DNA of 64,000 nt from an uncultured Winogradskyella sp. (GTDB taxonomy: Bacteria > Bacteroidota > Bacteroidia > Flavobacteriales > Flavobacteriaceae): positions 1 to 64,000 of the forward strand of contig NZ_CANMJY010000001.1 in NCBI RefSeq assembly GCF_947498345.1, in the 5' to 3' direction. Shown here piece after piece: positions 63,574 to 64,000 of this stretch. The notes under the pieces are model-generated. The model was given only the letters and a program-made list of their open reading frames with translations, was not told the DNA's origin and made no database searches. Within the stretch, counting starts at the first letter, position 1. Each line of letters starts with the position of its first letter. The translations under genes were made by a program, and so were the position numbers.

Positions 63574-64000
63574 ATGCCTAACACACAAATATTAGATAAG
63601 ACAGTGAAATTAGAAGAAGTTTCAATTGATAATAAAGCTTATTTTAAGATTTCAAATAGCAATGAGATGCGCCCATTTTTTATGAGCATTGTCAGTGATT
63701 CTAACCATTGGATGTTTATATCGAGCAATGGTGGGCTAACTGCAGGGCGAAAAAACTCAGAATTTGCGTTATTCCCCTATTATTCTGATGATAAAATTAC
63801 AGAATCCTCAGAAATTACAGGTGCAAAATCTATTTTTCAAATCATAAAAAATGGTGAGAAATTTATTTGGGAACCTTTCTCAATAAGATTTCAGGATAAC
63901 TACGATACAAGAAATAATCTTTATAAAAGTGTTTATGGCAATTCCATCATTTTTGAAGAAGAAAACCTGGATTTAGAGCTTACGTTTAAATACGAATGGT
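63574..64000 (+). CDS. N-terminal part of a GH94/GH149/GH161-like glycan phosphorylase (partial)
   Basis: Open from the ATG at 63574 to the window edge (142 codons, no stop); an in-frame TAG lies directly upstream at 63568. It is absent from the ORF track because no stop is included. The translated start (MPNTQILDKTVKLEEVS ... RPFFMSIVSDSNHWMFISSNGGLTAGRK) has the character of the N-terminal beta-sandwich of inverting glucan phosphorylases such as GH94 and GH149. No signal peptide, so cytoplasmic. If correct it would phosphorolyse beta-1,3-oligoglucans produced by the surface GH16. The family is my recollection of the sequence pattern and needs a search. Confidence 0.6.
   Translation, partial: MPNTQILDKTVKLEEVSIDNKAYFKISNSNEMRPFFMSIVSDSNHWMFISSNGGLTAGRKNSEFALFPYYSDDKITESSEITGAKSIFQIIKNGEKFIWEPFSIRFQDNYDTRNNLYKSVYGNSIIFEEENLDLELTFKYEW

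Noticed and set aside
1-64000. CRISPR arrays, insertion sequences and rRNA genes
   Set aside because: I looked for regularly spaced repeats, transposase ORFs, terminal inverted repeats and rRNA-like stretches and saw none.

Overview
The window is chromosomal DNA from a marine-type member of the Flavobacteriaceae (Bacteroidota). The evidence is an AT-rich base composition, a PorP/SprF-family protein beside a type IX secretion (T9SS) type B sorting domain, a second T9SS type A sorting domain, the Bacteroidota promoter element TAnnTTTG before several genes, a short RpoD-like sigma factor, duplicated OmpH proteins, a FolK-deoxynucleoside kinase fusion and a Y_Y_Y/LuxR regulator next to a glycan-degradation operon. 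The genus cannot be fixed from the sequence alone. No IS elements, phage, CRISPR arrays or rRNA genes were seen.

Layout. 0-3.4 kb: tail of a T9SS adhesin-like protein, its PorP/SprF partner, and two exported proteins (VWA lipoprotein, SIMPL domain) on the minus strand. 3.5-7.5 kb: a LytS/LytTR two-component pair, a gamma-carbonic-anhydrase-like protein and a small conserved hypothetical. 7.6-15.9 kb: a minus-strand cell-envelope block, CBS protein, nadK, DUF6089, uppS, bamA, two ompH and murI. 16-22.4 kb: pdxJ, an alpha/beta hydrolase, an exported MORN/TonB-C protein, a small membrane protein, then tig, clpP and clpX. 22.6-38.6 kb: housekeeping and hypothetical genes, including GH3-like, DUF2797, LysE exporter, rpsU, sigma factor, AsmA-like, queuosine-precursor transporter, folK-dNK fusion, a T9SS cargo, two methyltransferases and mutS. 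38.7-38.9 kb: tRNA-Gly(GCC) and tRNA-Leu(TAA) with a clear promoter and terminator.

39-53.5 kb is an accessory stretch of exported hydrolases (subtilase, beta-lactamase-like, amidohydrolase, DJ-1/PfpI-like, BNR protein, PD40 proteins, M28 peptidase) interspersed with three AraC-family regulators. A T-rich ACAATT box recurs near two of these regulators.

54-64 kb is a glycan-utilisation locus, most likely for beta-1,3-glucan (laminarin). It consists of a membrane-spanning Y_Y_Y/LuxR regulator, a 1064-residue protein joining a clan GH-A catalytic domain to what looks like an outer-membrane beta-barrel, a carbohydrate-binding lipoprotein, a GH16 lipoprotein, a PKD/CBM-like lipoprotein, and the 5' part of a cytoplasmic GH94/GH149/GH161-like phosphorylase cut by the window edge. 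No SusC/SusD pair is present in the window. The leader of this operon carries three exact copies of CCTATACAAA, one lying between the -33 and -7 promoter elements. A one-mismatch 17-mer lies upstream of the regulator, and a 19-bp near copy of the promoter-proximal element precedes the M28 peptidase gene. The glycosidase-barrel fusion and this shared motif are the strongest leads for something undescribed.
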